From the NCBI GenBank assembly GCA_009763385.1, contig CM019823.1, positions 39,552,444-39,616,443 on the forward strand: a stretch of DNA of 64,000 bases. Reading direction: 5' to 3'. Both the position numbers and the translations under genes were made by a program. Position 1 is the first letter of the stretch; each line of letters opens with the position of its first letter. A model generated the notes under the pieces. It did no database searches. It was not told where the DNA came from and saw nothing but the letters and a program-made list of their open reading frames with translations. This document shows positions 1-11,038 of the stretch, in pieces. The DNA is from Coix lacryma-jobi var. lacryma-jobi (lineage: Eukaryota > Streptophyta > Magnoliopsida > Poales > Poaceae).

Positions 1-312
1 TGTTCTGGTGGCTGGTTTGTATTGCTAATTGGGTGATCCGATGGGATCTGAGTTGTCTCGAGAGGGGGTCCCTGCTCGCCTTATATAGCCGGGGAGCAGG
101 GTTATAACTTGTCGAATCCTAACAGATTACAATCAGTTCCTTTTGGCAAGGAATCCGGGTCTATCTATCTGGATATTCCTTGTAAAGCAAGTCATCGGGA
201 GAATCCTTGGCGGCTGCAACAGCCTGGTCGCGGACCGCAAGACCTCCTGGTTGGGCCGTATCTGCAGAGCATCCAAGTAGCGTCATGGGGATATACGGGT
301 GTGATATCCCCA
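1..312 (+). repeat. Possible truncated LTR fragment
   Basis: This stretch has a TATA-like ttatatag near 82-89, a moderately GC-rich composition and an end resembling an LTR terminus (atccccaca near 304-312). No open frame of note is present. It would be the 3' part of an LTR or a solo LTR cut by the window edge. No matching second LTR, target duplication or primer site is visible, so this is a tentative reading. Confidence 0.28.
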
Positions 313-788
313 CAGTGTCCCTATCATTACTAGCGTCCGTGCGCGCAGCAAGACCTCTGTGTTGCTCACCACCTTTGCTTCACGAAGGGAAGGGAAGAGA
401 AGGGGATTCGGTCACGGAATGAATGGAGTTGCCGCATGCTGTTGTCGATGAGATAGTCCCGGTTCAATGGCTTTCTTTCACTTTTTTTAAACATTATTTA
501 GGTATGTAAAGTTTTTCTATCATACGGTTAGGAAGGAGACATGCAAACATTCAAAATCAGAAAAAAGGTCATTGATCTTAGATGTGAACACTCATTTGTT
601 TTTTCCCCTAATATATAAACATTGTGTCTTCTTCTTCCATGTGCTACTCGCTTTGATAAGCTGTACAAGACGTTTTTTATAGCTTCCGCATAAGTAGTTG
701 GTGTTTTTCTCTTTCCGCATATATAATTCATTTTCTTTATCAAAACATATTCTTTATGTCACCATCTCCTACATATCACTATAAAGCT
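313..788. other. Intergenic DNA, no gene seen
   Basis: AT-rich sequence with only short chance open frames. Its right end runs into the Helitron-like terminus at 789-817, so part of this stretch may be the body of that Helitron. I could not find a 5' TC terminus. Confidence 0.4.
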
Positions 789-817
789 CCCGCAGTAACG
801 CGCGAGGTATCATCTAG
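789..817 (+). mobile_element. Helitron-like 3' terminus
   Basis: A short GC hairpin (CCCGC at 789-793 pairing imperfectly with GCGAGG) is followed, about eight bases later, by CTAG and then T at 818. Helitron 3' ends have a small hairpin shortly before CTRR and insert before a T. The pattern fits grass Helitrons, but the hairpin has a mismatch and the 5' end is not located. Confidence 0.42.
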
Positions 818-1267
818 TTCTAGTAACTAGCTTATTTGCTATTTTCAATATAAACAAGGCTAAGTGTCTTTGGTCTAAAAAACTAATTCAGCCCAAATTT
901 TCAAGTTCTAGCAAAGACACCATTTCTATCTAGTCCTAAAACAAGAACATGAAGTGATGGTTTATACGGAGCGCAAATTATAGAGCATATAGCAACTCGA
1001 GCCTCCGGAATTTTTCAAGAAAGAAGTGAATTAATAAAAGTGCATCACTAAATTAACTCATGAGTGATGCAATTATTTTTTAAATGGACCATGGTTTTTT
1101 ATTATAAAAGGGAAAACAAATAAATATCAGTTAATTTTTTTATACTATAAAACAAAGTATAAGAAACACAGCTAGGGCACCCACATCGGTACACCATCCT
1201 CACAACTTTAATACGACGACAAACCAACTAACCGCTCAAACTCTACTGGCTAAAAAACTAAGCCAGC
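818..1267. other. AT-rich intergenic DNA
   Basis: No gene-like frame, RNA gene or clear transposon end is visible in this stretch. Confidence 0.4.
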
Positions 1268-1270
1268 TTA

Positions 1271-1386
1271 GACGCCGTTCGGTTAGCTCCATTCCGGGCC
1301 ATTCCTGACCGGAACCCTTCCCGCGTTATTCAAATTATTGAAGAAAACGACGGCCAGAAATGGTTCCCGAACAAACGAACGAGGCC
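1271..1386. mobile_element. Tourist-type MITE (PIF/Harbinger)
   Basis: A 116-bp non-coding element flanked by direct TTA repeats (1268-1270 and 1387-1389), the target preference of PIF/Harbinger transposases. Its ends are imperfect inverted repeats: gacgccgttcggtt on the left, and ggcctcgttcgttt when the right end is read on the opposite strand. It has no coding capacity and would depend on a transposase elsewhere. Confidence 0.6.
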
Positions 1387-1664
1387 TTAGTTGAACACAA
1401 CCCTACTAAGCAACTTAGCCCATAAATCCCATACACAATCACTAGCAGTCCAACACAACTAAAAAACCCACCTCAAAGTGTCCTTCGAATAAAGCCCTCA
1501 ACTTTCCTGGACAACTTCATAGCTTAGCTCCCACACTTGTGTCATCTGTCATCATCATTGAGAAACTCCATAGTGATGACCGAATTCAACTCACCAACTT
1601 GACGCAGCAAGCTCCAATGTCTGATCCCACACACAGGCACAACAGATAAAGTCCACGACACGAG

Positions 1665-2044
1665 GGCCTTGTTTAGGTTGAGAAGATGAGAATTTTTCTC
1701 AACTGTAGCACTTTTGTTGTTATTTGACAATCTTTATCCAAATATTGTCCAACTAGACTCAAAAGATTCGTCTCGACATGTATATACTAAAAGTACAATT
1801 AGTTATTTATTTTACCAATATTTAATGCTCCATGCATGCGTCCAAACATTGATGTGATTGTGATGTGATGGAGAGAGAGTGAAAAAAACTTGATACTCCC
1901 TCCGTCCAACAAAACATGCAATTCTCGCTTATCGAGGAGTCAAACATTTCGAACTTTGACCGAAATTATATAAAAAACTAATAATATTCTTGATACAAAA
2001 AATATACCATTAGATTAGTAGTTTGGTGGCATCTAAACAAGGCC
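1665..2044. mobile_element. GGCCTTGTTTAG-type MITE with nested Stowaway
   Basis: The inverted ends are ggccttgtttag and ctaaacaaggcc, flanked by a 3-bp direct repeat GAG (1662-1664 and 2045-2047). A second copy sits at 38119-38373 and shares most of its interior, including the stretches around tctcaactgtagcac and gattcgtctcgacatg. This copy is about 125 bp longer because a Stowaway fragment (1896-2018) is inserted near its right end. The 3-bp duplication suggests PIF/Harbinger or CACTA machinery, although the duplicated triplet is not TTA/TAA. Confidence 0.7.
1896..2018. mobile_element. Stowaway-type MITE, right end lost
   Basis: The left end reads ctccctccgtcc after TA (1894-1895), the hallmark of grass Stowaway (Tc1/mariner) MITEs. 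The right side is bounded by TA at 2019-2020, but the expected complementary terminus is missing. Comparison with the uninterrupted host MITE at 38119-38373 places the insertion between ttga(ta) and gtttg. Confidence 0.6.
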
Positions 2045-2662
2045 GAGGTAAGAACCCTCGGGTGTAAATCCAGGGTGAGACACAACAAAAATAGCAATCA
2101 TAATGTCAGACAAAGACTCTCAAGTGACGCCCTTCAGAGAAAAGCAACATCAACCTGCCACCATTACTAGGAGTCTGTACAGGAGGCGAACAAAACACTT
2201 TAGAATGAGAATTCAAATTTTAATAAATAGTAGAGGAATCGAAGCTGTTTTTATACCAGAAATAGGAGCTGCAATTTATGGCTCCTCGAGTCGAGGAAGT
2301 AAAGTACTATATATTTGTTTTGCTCCTCCCCAAATACTTCTCCTGGTAGTCTTCACCGAGAGCTATCGATGGTCGATGCCCTGATGACCCAAGAGGAAAG
2401 CGACGTGAACCCAGCAGTCACCGCTAGAACTACGTGAGCTTTCCACGGTTTCTACCGAAAGTCCCCAGGGAAAATTGGAAGTCCAAGCAGAGCTTTCGCC
2501 CGAAGAACACCGTTCAGACTTCAGAGCAAGCAGAGCTTACTGTCCCATATTTCCATGCCCGTGGCAGAAATCTGTAGCAACAGCAGGCCGCCGCTACGTC
2601 CAGTCATGGAACATGCAGTAGAAAAGACGCACCTCCCGACGGCCCTCACAGGACACTCTCCA
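2045..2662. other. Intergenic DNA, no gene seen
   Basis: A 93-codon open frame (2103-2384) has no recognisable domain and low-complexity ends. A stretch near 2590-2640 resembles one near 37700-37760 (both contain gcagtagaaaagac), hinting at an old shared repeat. Confidence 0.35.
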
Positions 2663-2823
2663 ATCTCACAACATATCATTCACGGCGATCCTGTGATTGG
2701 TAGTCGGCATGTGAGGACCTAGTGCACATATTTTATACAAATTGAGTTAAACTTATGACACGAAAATCACATTCCATGTTTGATTTTGAGAGACGTCACC
2801 ATGTGAATGATATGTTGTGAGAT
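2663..2823. repeat. Perfect 21-bp inverted repeat with 119-bp loop
   Basis: The left arm at 2663-2683 (atctcacaacatatcattc plus ac) is exactly complementary to the right arm at 2803-2823. Perfect pairing over 21 bases with a 119-base spacer could fold as a long hairpin. It may be the end pair of a small foldback element or an inverted-repeat small-RNA source; nothing in the sequence decides between these. Confidence 0.7.
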
Positions 2824-2982
2824 TACTTGAAGGATTACTAGTTCAATGAAGATATATCTATATTTATGTATGTGTTTGTGTCTTTATTAATTGATATTGT
2901 TTGTGCTTTCATTGTGAAAACCAAATTCAAATTTAAATTCAAAATCAAAATTGTATTAAATAATTTTTTTAATATATAAAAC

Positions 2983-3218
2983 AATTAATCGAGGCGGACA
3001 ACTAACAACAATCTGCCTCGGTTAATTATTTAATAGAGGCAGACGCGTTACAGTGTCCGCTTTTGTTAAAATATTAACCGAGGCGGTTGCATAACAGTGT
3101 TCGTCTCGGTTAATATGCATTAACCGAGACAGTCGTCTTACACTGTCCGCCTCGGTTAAGCCTGATTAACCGAGGTCTTTTGTCTGAGATGGACAGTTTG
3201 CCCGTCTCGGTTAAGCCT
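2983..3218. repeat. Array of AACCGAG/CTCGGTT hairpins
   Basis: Over about 235 bp, units of the form taaccgaggcgg...ccgcctcggtta recur in alternating orientation (for example near 3076, 3108, 3121, 3150 and 3205). The array can form several stacked hairpins. Subterminal arrays of this kind occur in grass CACTA elements, but no CACTA terminus is seen here, so the array may be a remnant. Confidence 0.6.
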
Positions 3219-3540
3219 GTTGTAGGATTATCATGTGTCAACTCAAGATTACAAGCAAGATGCTACTCCAAACTTGGAAAATATATGATTGTGATCATCC
3301 ACCCTTCCACCAAAGCCTGAGAGTAAGAGTTTTACCGACCTTGTCAAACACCATTCATGTCGTTGTGCCGCTTCCAAATAATCCGTAAGGTTAACAGAAT
3401 CAAGGTGTGAATAGGAGCTGCGGTGAGTAGAATGCACGTGCCCTCGCGCGCGTGCTGACTCTATTGGTAAAGGTGTGAATGAAAAATATTATTTGTTTTT
3501 TGCCGGAAGCTTAAAACTTCAATTATCATCATAACAGCTA

Positions 3541-3776
3541 CTCCCTCCGTCCTAAAAAGGAAGTCATTTTGGGTTTCCGTGTCATAAGTTTGACTCAATT
3601 TGTATAAAATATGTGCAATATTTATATTTCTAAATAAATTTGTTAAAAAAACTAGACTTAAAGATCTTTCCGATGATACTAATTACTTAGTATAAATATT
3701 TATATATTTTAATATATAATTGCCGGTATGTGTTTCTCGAGAAGCAAGAATGACATCTATTTTGGGACGCAGGGAG
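3541..3776. mobile_element. Stowaway-type MITE
   Basis: A 236-bp element with ends ctccctccgtcc and gggacgcagggag and TA duplications at 3539-3540 and 3777-3778. Its interior is AT-rich and non-coding, as usual for Stowaway elements mobilised by mariner-like transposases. Confidence 0.8.
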
Positions 3777-3778
3777 TA

Positions 3779-4860
3779 CAATGAAGCAACCAACTTCTTA
3801 GCCTATGGTATACACAATAGCGAGCAATTCGCTTTCGCAGACCATGATATCACTATTTTACCTACACTTAGAAAGCAAGAATCAGCAATACTCAAACAGA
3901 TGTATAGATAAATATAGCATAAAAAAATACTACATTTAAATACATCTCCACTAGCCACTGGATCTAAACATAGGTGTAGCACATGCAACTGAAACCCAGC
4001 AGCGTGAATGCATTGTTCTCATAGGGTGGGGTTATAACAAAGGTGCTGCTAATAGTAATCAATAAGCCACAAACCAGAATAATAATTGTTGTGGCGTCGT
4101 TCCACTTTCTTTCATCAAATGAGATGAGAAGACAATGAGGTTTAACTGCTTGTCATCTAGGAATACCTCCTCTCCGTCAGACCTGCTCATGTTGATCATG
4201 ATAAATGTTCAACAAATTTTATATGAAAGATACATGTGCCTCTTTCAATTAAATAATGTTACTATCATTTTTCTCACCAATTTAAAAAGCAATATATACT
4301 TAATTATTAGCCTATATTTAGCTCCAAACAATTTGAGCCATGCTGCATCACCCACCTTCCCATGCATACATCAAACATTTCCAGTGTGAAATTAGACATT
4401 CATAGCAAAATATTACCTAAATTTTGAGCTCTACAAGATCTCCAACCCTGCCATGCATGAATCCTGGATGTATAATCATGAGTACAGAAGAACTATCTCA
4501 TAATTAATCTGACAAAGAAAAGGACTATCTACCCTGCAGAGAATATTTTTCGGTTAGAGATTGAAACGATCCATGATTTTCTCAAAAAAGGGAAATCCAC
4601 AAAATCAACCACAACACGATAGTCCCCGAGGATCATGCCATCACATTATTGGACTTCAGTCGATATCATAGTAAATACATTGAATACCTGTTTTAGAGAG
4701 TACAATAGCAAGATTTACTTCTTATGACATCACCACGTGGCAGAAACACACAAAGCATGCAAAATCAAGAACAACATCAGAAGGCACAATCTCAGGTGCA
4801 GGTTCATCGAACTCCTCCAGACTTGAGCTTAGAACCAGACCTCTAGTCCTCCCATCCATC
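3779..4860. other. AT-rich intergenic DNA
   Basis: Only short open frames without recognisable domains. The last few hundred bases may include the 3' end of the degenerate minus-strand element that follows, whose terminus I could not locate. Confidence 0.35.
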
Positions 4861-4863
4861 ACC

Positions 4864-4889
4864 CTAGTAGTCGTACTCAGGCTCGTCAC
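4864..4889 (-). pseudogene. Exon B-like segment, acidic C-terminus
   Basis: On the minus strand, a possible 3' splice site (gaaccag) is followed by codons for DEPEYDY and a TAG at 4866-4864. The same acidic Glu-Pro-Glu-Tyr pattern followed by a stop occurs in the plus-strand element at 20703-20794. The phase with the upstream segment (6303-6233) does not match if the nearest splice sites are used, consistent with decay of this copy. Confidence 0.45.
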
Positions 4890-5295
4890 CTGGTTCAAAA
4901 TTATCAGTATGATTTATACTGGCCATAGATACCCACCCTATGCTTTGTGTTTGCTATGTGGAAGGTGGTATGCGGGTAGATAAAAGGCCTAATATTGGTT
5001 ATAGTTTTTTCTAAGCAAGTAATCAATATTTGTAAGTAAATATGTCATGTTTTTATCCCAAGAGTCCATTCCATGCGACCGGTCATCCGATCGCCTATCC
5101 AATATCACATCCATCCATCACACCCCTCACCCAAACAGATCTCACCATGCTCAAACCCTCTAGGTGGCAAGGATGACTCCCTCTCGTCCCTTGCCTTAAT
5201 GGCCAACGCTGGACCTATCAACCCAGGGAAGAGAGAAGAAAAGGACTCATCTCACTAGACCAAGAGATCCTGAAAGCACATGGAGTTATCCATGA

Positions 5296-5337
5296 CCGTG
5301 GACATGGCTATACGTATAGGTTGTAAACTCTGCAAAG
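5296..5337 (-). promoter_or_regulatory. Three-palindrome motif, diverged copy
   Basis: On the minus strand, three palindromes follow each other: CTTTGCAGAG (5337-5328, one mismatch), CTATACGTATAG (5319-5308, perfect) and CCATGTCCACGG (5307-5296, one mismatch). The plus-strand element has CTCTGCAGAG, CTGATATATCAG and CCGTGCTCACGG with nearly the same spacing. The middle palindrome differs between copies but remains self-complementary in both. Confidence 0.65.
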
Positions 5338-6232
5338 TGTGTACACCTGGACCCACAAGATCGCCATCATCGACGATCATCGTCATCTAGGTTGATGTCG
5401 GTTTGCCCCTAGTCTTCATGATGCCACCCTACCACTTAGCCCCGAGCACCCCGGAGTCCACTAGCACGGTAAGACTATGAGACATGGTATCGGGCCACTA
5501 AGATCATCACGCTATCTTAGGATGGTGTGGGCATCCAGCCCGAACCTCCCTACACTTTCACCTAGCAACCTAGCAGTAGTGGCATCGCTCCGTATAGTAG
5601 GCTAGTCCGTCTCCCGCCCATTCAGGAGCGAGTGGCGTGCACGAAAGGTACTATGAGTCGATCATCTCAGCATAACAGATCCTAGGAGACTAGACATGAT
5701 GTCTTCTCATCGGGGCATTCCAAACACCCCCGTGCCTACACGACACCTCTATCCTGGGGATTCGTCCCACAAAGACACTCCTACTCAGGATCTCCTCACA
5801 CTTGTACTCACCACAAGTACGTTACACAAGGGTGCCCAGGTCATACCCTCTTGGCAAGACTCGTCCCTCGACTCGTCGTATATCCTGTCCAGTTGACTCA
5901 ACCCTCACCACGTGCACCCAAGACACACGCTAAGATCTCCCCAATATCATCCCATCATCATGGCACCACGTGCCTTAACCACGCATAAACAATTTCCCAC
6001 CAAGCATCATTTCACAGGTATAATGCATAGTGGAAAAGAGTAGTAGTATAGCAGGAATAGTAGCGGTGCCTATCCTATAAGTGGGTATGCAAGGAATGGT
6101 TGTGACAAGGTAGAGGCTTGCAATCAATTCTAACATGCAACCTATCACATATCATGACACAGAAATAAAGCACTAGCATCTAGTTGTGAGCAATACCTAA
6201 TAGGACCTACGTCGTTGGGTGGGATGTGACAC

Positions 6233-6303
6233 CTGCTGACTCGTCTCTTCGAGCTCCCCCTGGTAGTCGTAGTCATCTGCGTCAGGATCCTGAGACTCCA
6301 GTG
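6233..6303 (-). pseudogene. Exon A-like segment, acidic
   Basis: On the minus strand, cgttttcag forms a good 3' splice site. The following 71 bp encode a peptide rich in Asp, Glu, Gln and Tyr (including DPDADDYDY) up to a possible donor CAG|GTGTCA. The entry phase (two bases completing a codon) equals that of the corresponding exon in the plus-strand element. Confidence 0.45.
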
Positions 6304-6426
6304 CTGAAAACGAGACATAATGTCACATTTAGCGGCTCCTATAGAGGCTCACAAAGAAGCAACAGAAATCCAAATGATCCAAATGCACTCAAACACAATC
6401 CTATGATGTGGAGCTCATTTTTAGAA

Positions 6427-6544
6427 AAAAATGGGCTGACACGTGGCACATGCATACTTTTCTAAGGTCATATGAATTTCTAAAGATTAATTCATTTTCA
6501 AAAAAAAGGAAAGATCCATTTAACTCTGGGCTGACACGTGGCAC
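6427..6544 (+). repeat. Short direct repeats containing gctgacacgtggcac
   Basis: The phrase gggctgacacgtggcac occurs at about 6432 and again at about 6530, each preceded by an A-rich run. It is a degenerate tandem duplication of about 100 bp. It contains CACGTG, a G-box core, but I see no gene that it would serve. Confidence 0.45.
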
Positions 6545-7670
6545 ATCTAGGGGTGACGCGTGGCGGTTATTGATTGGTTCAGAGGCTCGGTCACTGACAG
6601 GTGGGACCAGGTCATTATCCAACATTGATCGGGCCTTGATTGGGCCTGGTGGGCCGGATCATGGGTCAAATGTGGGACGGGTTGGACCAGTTTGGGTTGG
6701 GCCGGCCCGGACACGTGTCAACTGCTAAGGCTATCCACGCATCAGATTTGGGCCTCCACCGAGCTTGGCTCACGAGGCTTGGCTCACAGTGGACTCACCG
6801 GCGCATGTCCATAGACCGCAGACTGATCCATGGTGGACCACGTCCATTCTCCTTCCCCCTCTCTCGGATTACGAGAGCTAGGCGCACATAGCACCTCCTC
6901 GTCGTCTTCCCCCTCCTCCTTCCTGCCCGGTCGAGCGACCGCCGGCGATGATCGGCTAATCTGAGCTCTACAACGGCCATGCGGGGCAACATGGGGCGTC
7001 TTTGGCTTCCCAACTTCATGACGAGCACGTTAAGGGGTATCAAGCAGGGCCTTGGGGATTGGCATGGCCGACATCGACATCACGGCGGCACTCGGCGGCG
7101 TGGTCATGATGGTGGGGCGCTACCTAGCGGGTTGAGGACAAAATTTGGCCCCTTTGTCCCTGAGTCGAGTCACTAGGGGGTCACCCGATTCATCGATGAC
7201 AACCAAAGGGCATGACAGAGTCAGTTCTGCGATGAGACGCGCGGCGGAGCCCCGGTGGCGCTCCTGCTCCGTCGAACTAGGGGCTAGGACGGGTTTTGCA
7301 CCAGTTCAGCTAGGCGATTAGGCTTACTAGGCTACGGGAGACATCTTCGATCGCTCCTGTTCCATGAGGTGGCTGGAATTGGTGGAAACGCCCTTGCCTT
7401 GGTGGCGACATGGGGATGCGGCGGCGCTGGCATGGCAACACGGCCAACAATTTTCCCCGGGCTCCTCTTTCACTACCAACTAGTTCTCGACAACGTACTG
7501 GGTGAGGCAGATCTTACCTCGGTGTTCTCCTCACCTCTAACGGCCCGGCGTAAGCGGAATGGCCTTACCATGGTCGTGCTCTGGCCATGGAGGACACGTT
7601 CTGCGTGCATGCGGTGTGCGAGCATTCCCGTGCTGCTAGGGGTTGGTAAGGCCGTGCGAGCGCCTTACTG

Positions 7671-7692
7671 TGTGTGTGTGTGTGTGTGTGTT
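7671..7692 (+). repeat. (TG)n microsatellite
   Basis: About eleven uninterrupted TG dinucleotides inside the GC-rich leader of the degenerate minus-strand element. It makes a run of Val/Cys codons in one frame, which is why a long open frame there is not credible as a gene. Confidence 0.85.
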
Positions 7693-8250
7693 GTCTGTGC
7701 AGTGCTCAGGTGTGCCAAGGCACGACCTTTGAGCCTCCCAAGTGGGGAGACCACGGCGGCGGCATGGTGCTTGGCGAGTGCAGCGTGCAGAGGGGGTCGG
7801 TAATGCTCACCGTCGAGCTTGAGGGGGCTAAGGTGGCGGTGCAGAGGCGAGGCGTGGCCGTGACAATTCGGGACAGTGCAGGGAGGCCAGCAACATCGAC
7901 GTAGTTGATCGGGGCGGCGTCCTCTGCTCCAGCGGCTCTGACGTCTCTAGTGGCTCGATCCTCCCTCTTCTTCCTCCTCCTCCCCTCCTTCCTTCTTCCT
8001 GGTTAGAGCGAGGTGGTGTGGCCACCGAGTGGTGGCGAGTGGATCGGAAGGGGGCTAGGGCACTGGCTCGGGGCTTGGCGTGGCCACCGCAGGGCCCCGC
8101 CTATGCGGGGTGGGGCTGGAGAAGGGAGGGGGCCGCCGCGGCCCGACCGCGCCGACGCGTCGCCCTAAGAACGGACATGGAGAGGCGGGCACAACAATAA
8201 GGGCAGCGACGACGACTCTGAGGGGGAAAGCAAGAAACATTCTCATTCTC

Positions 8251-10221
8251 TAATTTCGGTTAGCACGAAATCCGGAATAGATGATGTCTATATTTAGATA
8301 TCCAACTGAAGAGGTTGTTGGAGGTTTTTTTTACTAAAATCTTTATTCTTGTAAATTAGGGAAATATAAAGAGGATCTAAATGGCAAGGCAATTATAATA
8401 AAGTTTGACATTTTTTTTACCAGTCCTTACTAAAAAATTTCAAAGGTCAAAATACATGCCACCAGCTATTGCTACTAATAATATAAGCATAGTGACAAGG
8501 AAGTAACTTTTCTATATATGTGTTTCTTTATTGTGGAGCAAAGACTCATGCAATATTAATTGTAACAGTTCTCAAACAGAGAAGATAAATAAAGATACCA
8601 GATAAGACTGCAATCTATTAATAAAAATACAATACAATATGATGTCTGAAGAGGAGAAAGTGGATTGGGAAACAAAATTATAACTAAGCATCATTGTAAA
8701 GGTAAAGTTAACTCTAAAACACTATATTTTCTTAGACAAAACTTTGGCTCGATAAATGAAATGATATTTTTTTCATTTTATTGTTTCACTTTAAAGTTTT
8801 ACCACAGAAAAAGAAATTTAAAACTGCCAAAAACATTTTTTAATTTGTTTTTACAGATTAGCATAACCATAGTTCAGATGATTGGCTACCACTATTTTAA
8901 AAGGTAAAATAAAGAAGTTGACATTTCAAGAAGAAAAATGAGTCTACATAAGCTAATTCACATGTAATGTTCTAAAAAAAGCTAATTCACATGTAATATA
9001 TGAACTCCTTAAGTAACCGTATCAGGGCATTTAACATGTGTTTTAGGATTTGTTCTGCTCAAAAACTGATCAACAACATGTACAATGGCTTTAGAAGCAC
9101 AATTGGTGAGGCCACTAAATTCAGAAGAATGAAGATAGTATGGAGATACTTAAAATAATTCTACCTCGACAAACATATTTGGCAGACATCCAAAGATGGT
9201 GTTTCGTTTGACGTTGCAATGGCTTATTATGAGGTTCCAGGTTTTGTATAATAGCATTAGTGTTTTCTTTATATGAAGCGGAAATGTAAAAACAATATCC
9301 ATTATATATATTTTTTTTAAAATAGAACTGCTCGACTCCTGAATATTGTTTTTGTATTAAAAAAATGTGGTAGCTAAGAACTATTTAATCATTGGCTTTG
9401 ACTATGTAAATGATACTCTATGAAACATGTACAATGACTTTAGGCTGCCGCACCCGATGTATAAAAATAGATATGAATTTGCATCGCTAGAAAAAAAATG
9501 AGCAGACCAGCCTCTCAAAATTGAAAGGAAGACATGTAAGACACAAAACTTCCCTAATGACCATTAAGGATGGTCTAGAAGATGAGTCGGAGTATTGATT
9601 GGAAAACCATCAGTCAGGTTTGCATTAACACTTATGAGATTTTAGGTAGAAACAAATAGAAATATTCACGTAATACATTCGTAGAAGCACTCATCTTTCA
9701 GAGAAACCTTCCACAAACAACTTTTTTCTGAAAAAGGGGTGTTGCACAATATACAAGAAAACAATTCAATGTTGTTCGCACATGTATGGATGTCTCTTTT
9801 TGATCGGTCTCAAGTCATGTAAATACATGAACAAGGAGAAAGACAATCTTTGAGTAATCTAAATCATTCATCTATCAACCGGATATTTATATAGCTGAGG
9901 AAGCAATTAGGAGATAACCTTTGTAAATTTTGATTATATTGGCAGCTTTTATCATGTGTTCAAGGAAAAAGAACATAATCAACATTAGAAGATGAAATGG
10001 TGTCCATAGAGTTATGCAAAAATATGTGAATAATTAGCATATAGCGAATCTAAAACATAAAGAATGATACATAATTAGGCAATAATGGAAAGTGCAAGGA
10101 AGCAGGCGTCTATATAAGGATTTAACATATTAGCATTTTTCATTTTTGTAGGTTGAGAACTAGAGATTTTTCTGGTAGCACACACAACAAACTTAGTAAT
10201 TCACATGATATGCTTGAGCAA
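8251..10221. other. AT-rich intergenic DNA
   Basis: About 2 kb with no gene-like frame and no convincing transposon ends. Confidence 0.4.
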
Positions 10222-10333
10222 GAAGTCGTTTCGGCTGATTTGTACGGTTGATTTTTTATGAGAGCAAAACACTGTTCCACGACTGATTTGTATGAATTAA
10301 AGCCAATAGAGTAGCTCAAGCGAACAGAGCCTA
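10222..10333. mobile_element. Degraded Tourist-type MITE
   Basis: The interior (tttcggctgatttgtac, gagagcaaaacactgttcc) and the right end (caagcgaacagagcc followed by TAA) match the widespread grass Tourist pattern. The left terminus is eroded, so the left limit is approximate. Confidence 0.5.
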
Positions 10334-10339
10334 AGGACA

Positions 10340-11033
10340 TGTACAGCGCTGTCTCGTCGAGTCGTCTGTATACGAAAACATTTGCAAAAGGCCCCTCGCA
10401 AATGGGAATCGAGACAAGGCCGTCGTCTGACGAGACGACGACGACGACTCGTGCTCCTAGGCGTAAGTCGTCGTCCGACGCTGCGCTGTATGGAGTAGTC
10501 GTCTCCAAGCGTCGAGTGATGGGATCCGGTTGCGGAAAGATGCGCGCCAAAATCCTCGAGTCGCAGGACATGGTGCGGTGGAGATGTCCGAGCGACGGCG
10601 AAGAGAGCCAACTCTATCCTTGGCACCGCAGCCGCCTCTTCCCGCCGCGCCGGTGGCGGCGGCCTCCGCAGTCGCAGAGGACGAGATTGCTTTGCTGATG
10701 CTCTAGCATGACGAGGCCCTCACATCCCGCCTCGCGGAGTGGAAGTGACCGGCTCTCCCCGCCGACCTGTTGAGCTCCGAGCGGTAAGCGGTGGGCGGTG
10801 CCGGAGCACGGGCAACGCGCGCGACGCGTTTGTGCCGTGTGCGTGCTACTGCAGCGGTGCCTTCGTGTTCTTGCTAGCGTGCTGGCCAACGTCCTACTTC
10901 CAGGTGCCATACAAGCTGTAATTTCTTTTCTCGATAGATAGAAGAGATGAATCAAGATTTGGCTATTAGATTTAGACATGTTTGTGTCGTATATCTTATT
11001 ATTCATGTGCTATTGTATCATCCTTAAACTATT
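10340..11033. other. GC-rich unassigned stretch before the nest
   Basis: Contains a short GAC/CGA trinucleotide run (about 10430-10450) and GC-rich open frames in several phases on both strands. None shows a recognisable domain. It might be a decayed gene fragment captured by a transposon. Confidence 0.3.
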
Positions 11034-11038
11034 GATTC

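Larger units (their letters stand above)
4864..8250 (-). mobile_element. Degenerate minus-strand copy of the acidic-minigene element
   Basis: Read on the minus strand, this region has the same order of parts as the element at 17460-21053. There is a GC-rich leader (about 8250-6800), a short exon-like segment coding for Asp/Glu-rich residues (6303-6233), a three-palindrome motif (5337-5296), and a final exon-like segment ending in an acidic peptide and a TAG stop (4889-4864). The distance between the two exon-like segments (about 1.34 kb) is close to that in the other copy (about 1.13 kb). Outer ends and target duplication are not recognisable, so the limits are approximate. Confidence 0.5.

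Noticed and set aside
7369..7803. A 144-codon frame in the GC-rich stretch
   Set aside because: It runs through the TG microsatellite and has no domain; better explained as the leader of a decayed element.
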